In this document: positions 61,167 through 64,000 of the stretch, piece after piece | Layout: the number at the start of each line of letters is the position of its first letter | Numbering within the stretch: position 1 is the first letter of the stretch | From: Sarcomyxa edulis | Lineage: Eukaryota; Basidiomycota; Agaricomycetes; Agaricales; Mycenaceae | NCBI GenBank assembly: GCA_009761415.1 | Contig: QUOL01000008.1 | Coordinates: 806,001 to 870,000 of the forward strand | Direction of reading: 5' to 3' | Length of the DNA stretch: 64,000 bases | Position numbers and translations under genes: made by a program | Notes under the pieces: model-generated | The model's database searches: none | What the model was told of the DNA's origin: nothing | The model's input: the letters and a program-made list of their open reading frames with translations, nothing else

Positions 61167-61618
61167 GGCGTTCTTGTTTTTCGTGGACGTTTTAAAAGTC
61201 GAAGACTCGTTTTACTTTTGTACGGCTCGAGCTCCTCCAAGTCCCAGTTGTGACACTGCCACTGTGACGTCATGCGCTTCCAAAGCTGACAAAGCATATC
61301 AGTGCTTAGATGGAACCGTGGCGGACGCGTCTTTCACACAGCAGAATCGCAGAAATGGAGGCTCGACAGCCTGGAAACCACAGAGAAGCGTCTGCAAAAG
61401 GCCTGGCCCTCCTAGGTAAAAATAACCAGGCCTGTGAGTCTTTTGGTCGAATATGTTGTGCAGACTGCGATAGATGACTGCATTACTATTACTAAAGGGT
61501 TTATAATGTACAATAGCAAGTAATCAACGTACGAACTGAATCACAATCACTTATCTCTCACCACGGATCACTGAGCTTCCCAGATCTGCTCTTTCTTCCA
61601 GTCAGCCCTTCCTCAAGC
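61167..61618. other. Intergenic, no gene seen
   Basis: About 450 bases between divergent genes; both promoters lie here. A CT-rich run precedes the NmrA-like start at 61,619. Confidence 0.45.
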
Positions 61619-63017
61619 ATGACCCGTATCGTCACCGTCTTTGGAGCAACTGGTACTCAAGGTAAGCGTATACACAATTTAATTACTAAATTACAAACGA
61701 GATCTAACACTTCCACAGGTTCCTCTGTCGTCCAAGCCCTCCTCGTAGATGGGACGTTCACTCCTCGCGCCGTTACACGCAATCCAGATTCAGACGCATC
61801 AAAGAAATTGATCGCACAAGGCGTCGAAATTGTCCAAGCCGATCTGGGGGATAAAGAATCTGTCAAGAAAGCTGTTCAGGGTAGTGAAGCAGTATTCGGT
61901 GTACGACCTGTGATCAAAGAGGCTCAAATTCGATGCTGATTTTTGTCGTAGGTTACTCAACCTTTTGACCGAGCGGCCGTCTCCGGTGGGAACACTAGTA
62001 CCGAGATCGATCAAGGTAAAAACCTAGTCGACGCATGCAAGGAGGCCAGTGTGCAGTTCTTCATTTGGAGGTATTGCAAGCTGTCTTTCGATTCGACAGA
62101 TAATGAATTCAGTTTTTGTCAGTACTCTGCCCAGCTCCAAGATAATCTCCAACGGGAAATATTCGAACATCCACCATCTCGATGGCAAGTGTTGAGGCAT
62201 ATACACGTTGTTGCCTCTGACTCACATGACCATTCTTCTAGACAAATTTGTGATCGAAGAGTACCTGCGGAACTCTGGCTTACCCTACGCGAACGTCCGC
62301 ACCGGTACATACAGCCCTCGGATTTTCCATCATGCTCATTTACCCGCGTACTCATGAACTTCACCCAGGTAATTTCGCAGAAAATGTCTACAAGTGAGTT
62401 CTTCCATATTACGAGTTTCTCACCGTTCTCTTAACGAAAGAATTATACGTATCAGTCACCACCAACTCAACAAGAACCCATCCGGTCCTGGGTACATTCT
62501 GAGCATGCCCTGCGTCCCTGCGACATTTCGTTCGCCGTTGATCTGGATCGAGAAAGATCTCGGGCCATGCGTACTTGCTCTTCTCAACAACTACAAGGTT
62601 AAGAGTAAGGATGTGCTGGGACAAACGTTCCCCATCGTTGCAGAGAAAATCACGTACGGGGAGCTGGCTACGATTATTGGAGAGGGTGTGTGGTGCTCTT
62701 TTGCTTGTCGAACGGTGTACTGCTAACACAGCGTATACAGTCTTGGGACAGCCTGTTGTATACCAGGAAGCCCCATCGTCTGGTGTCGAAGTACTTGATG
62801 ACATGGTAAGCTCGCCACACTTCTTTCGGTACTCGCCCACGCATCAAACCCCCTTCCCTTATTGATCTTATCTTTCTTACCCCAGTTCAAATTCTATCAC
62901 GAATACGATCTCTTCAAAGATACCACTATTCCGGACCCTCGGCTTCTTGCCTTCGGCGTCAAATTCAGCTCTACGCGATCATTTGTAGAGGAGGCTGTTA
63001 AGCCGAGGTTCTCTTGA
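61619..63017 (+). CDS. NmrA-like NAD(P)-binding protein, copy 3
   Basis: Same exon plan as copies 1 and 2 but on the + strand. MTRIVTVFGATGTQG, then SSVVQALLVDGTFTPRAVTR, VEIVQADLGDKESVKKAVQG and SEAVFG. VTQPFDRAAVSGGNTSTEID follows, then GKNLVDACKEASVQFFIWR, LPSSKIISNGKYSNIHHLDG, FVIEEYLRNSGLPYANVRTG and NFAENVYK, where copy 1 has Trp-Phe-Ala-Glu-Asn. Next are WIEKDLGPCVLALLNNYKVK, GQTFPIVAEKITYGELATII, QPVVYQEAPSSGVEVLDDM, FKFYHEYDLFKDTTIPDPRL and VEEAVKPRFS, with a stop at 63,015-63,017. All segments are open when spliced. NAD(P) binding through GATGTQG is expected; no catalytic role is proven for the family. Confidence 0.87.
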
Positions 63018-63613
63018 AGATTAATAGAACGAGCAGGAGATTATATCTCTCTTGGACGACGGTGCCCTACCTCTCCAACTTGTACAAGACTCGTACGCAT
63101 ATAATCCCAACAGTTACTCTTCACCGTCCATATCATGAAACAGTCAAATTATGGACTACCAAAATGGTAAGAGGCCGAGACATCCTAATAAAAATTCGTT
63201 TGGATAGGGCGAATGTTTCTCTCTTCTTTCAACATATGCTTCCGTCAATCGACAAGTCTTCCCGGAGGCTTCCAATGCTAACAACAACAAGCTCACCCCG
63301 CCGATCGTGCCGCGTCTAAATTAAATTACAATCCGATCAATGCCGCTCAAGGCCGGTCGTATACGACATCCTCACCACCGTGGCTAACGCTTCCACCGGT
63401 TACTCGCAGCCACACCTCACATCGAAGCCCTTACCGTGTATACATCGCTTCATCATGAGTAAGCGCATCACTAAGCACCGATTCATCCGGGTCCATGACT
63501 TACTCAATTGTTCGATCTCTCTATATAACCGCGACAGTGGAACAAGCTTCAGCTTAAATTAGATCTCTTTCTCTACATCTGAATAAACCCTCAAAAAACA
63601 TAGACAAGATAAT
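63018..63613. other. Spacer between NmrA-like copies 3 and 4, no gene seen
   Basis: About 600 bases with only short open frames of no recognised family. It carries the promoter of copy 4. Confidence 0.5.
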
Positions 63614-64000
63614 ATGACGCGTTACATAACCGTATTTGGAGCTACTGGAACGCAAGGTGTGGGCGGTCGTTATACTTATCGCAACCATGATTGTTTACTT
63701 ATCTCACGGATCAGGATCCTCCGTCCTCAATGCTATTCTTGAGGACGGAACGTTTACTCCTCGTGCTGTAACGCGTAATCCGGACTCCGACGCGGCCAAG
63801 AAATTGCAGGCTAAAGGAGTCGAAGTTGTCCGAGCCGACCTAAGTGACAAAGAATCTATCAGGAAAGCCATCGCAGGTAGCGAGGGTGTATTTGGGGTCG
63901 GTAGTCTGGTATATCTCTTCTCTCCCAACATTGACTTCAATTTGTCTAGATTACACAACCCCTGGCTGTCATGACTGGTGGAAACCCCATAACTGACACT
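63614..64000 (+). CDS. NmrA-like NAD(P)-binding protein, copy 4, partial at right edge
   Basis: Starts MTRYITVFGATGTQG at 63,614. A GT-AG intron ends at about 63,715, then SSVLNAILEDGTFTPRAVTR, NPDSDAAKKLQAKGVEVVRA and DLSDKESIRKAIAGSEGVFG. A second intron follows, and the next exon begins TQPLAVMTGG before the window ends. It is closest by eye to copy 2 in this region (VLNALL/ILxDG, DKESIRKA). Confidence 0.87.

Overview
The window reads as nuclear DNA of a filamentous basidiomycete, most likely an agaricomycete. Nearly every gene is broken by short GT-AG introns of about 45-70 bases, the genes are densely packed on both strands, and the mobile DNA is of the fungal KDZ and Ty1/copia kinds. 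I cannot name a species. Exon joins were made by eye from consensus splice sites and family motifs, so gene ends are firmer than internal borders.

Layout. 1-23.6 kb is mostly gene-dense euchromatin: a fructose-2,6-bisphosphate enzyme (cut by the left edge), a PITH-domain protein, a triose-phosphate-type membrane transporter, an RMD1/DUF155 protein, a DUF4246 protein, a leucine-rich-repeat protein, a secreted GH53 galactanase, two tandem NmrA-like proteins, a Pin4-type parvulin, an SH3-PX sorting nexin and an aldo/keto reductase. 24.5-34.4 kb is a segmental duplication of a secreted DUF3455 gene with its upstream DNA. The two halves are separated by a 5.4 kb element with about 700-base inverted ends. 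That element holds a 5'-truncated copia retroelement, which is itself interrupted by a further 1.6 kb insertion. 34.8-36.6 kb holds an old-yellow-enzyme-type flavin oxidoreductase with membrane segments.

The main discovery is at 37,329-53,113: a 15.8 kb DNA transposon whose exact ends can be read. It has 7-base target duplications (AATTGGC), imperfect inverted ends, and three palindromic TGATRYATCA decamers at matched spacing from each end. Inside are a CxC2/KDZ transposase, a TET/JBP-like 2-oxoglutarate/Fe(II) dioxygenase, a protein with an RNase H1 N-terminal (viroplasmin-like) domain, and two uncharacterised genes. A 3.7 kb intergenic zone inside it carries five copies of an 11-base CpG-rich motif. 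The element landed inside a short-chain dehydrogenase (SDR) gene, leaving its 5' part at 53.1-54.3 kb and its 3' part at 37.2-37.3 kb.

53-64 kb continues with two intact SDR paralogues in tandem, the TFIIE alpha subunit, a small membrane protein, and two more NmrA-like paralogues in the opposite orientation to the first pair. The SDR, NmrA-like, flavin oxidoreductase and aldo/keto reductase genes make this a redox-enzyme-rich neighbourhood. Whether they act in one pathway cannot be told from sequence.
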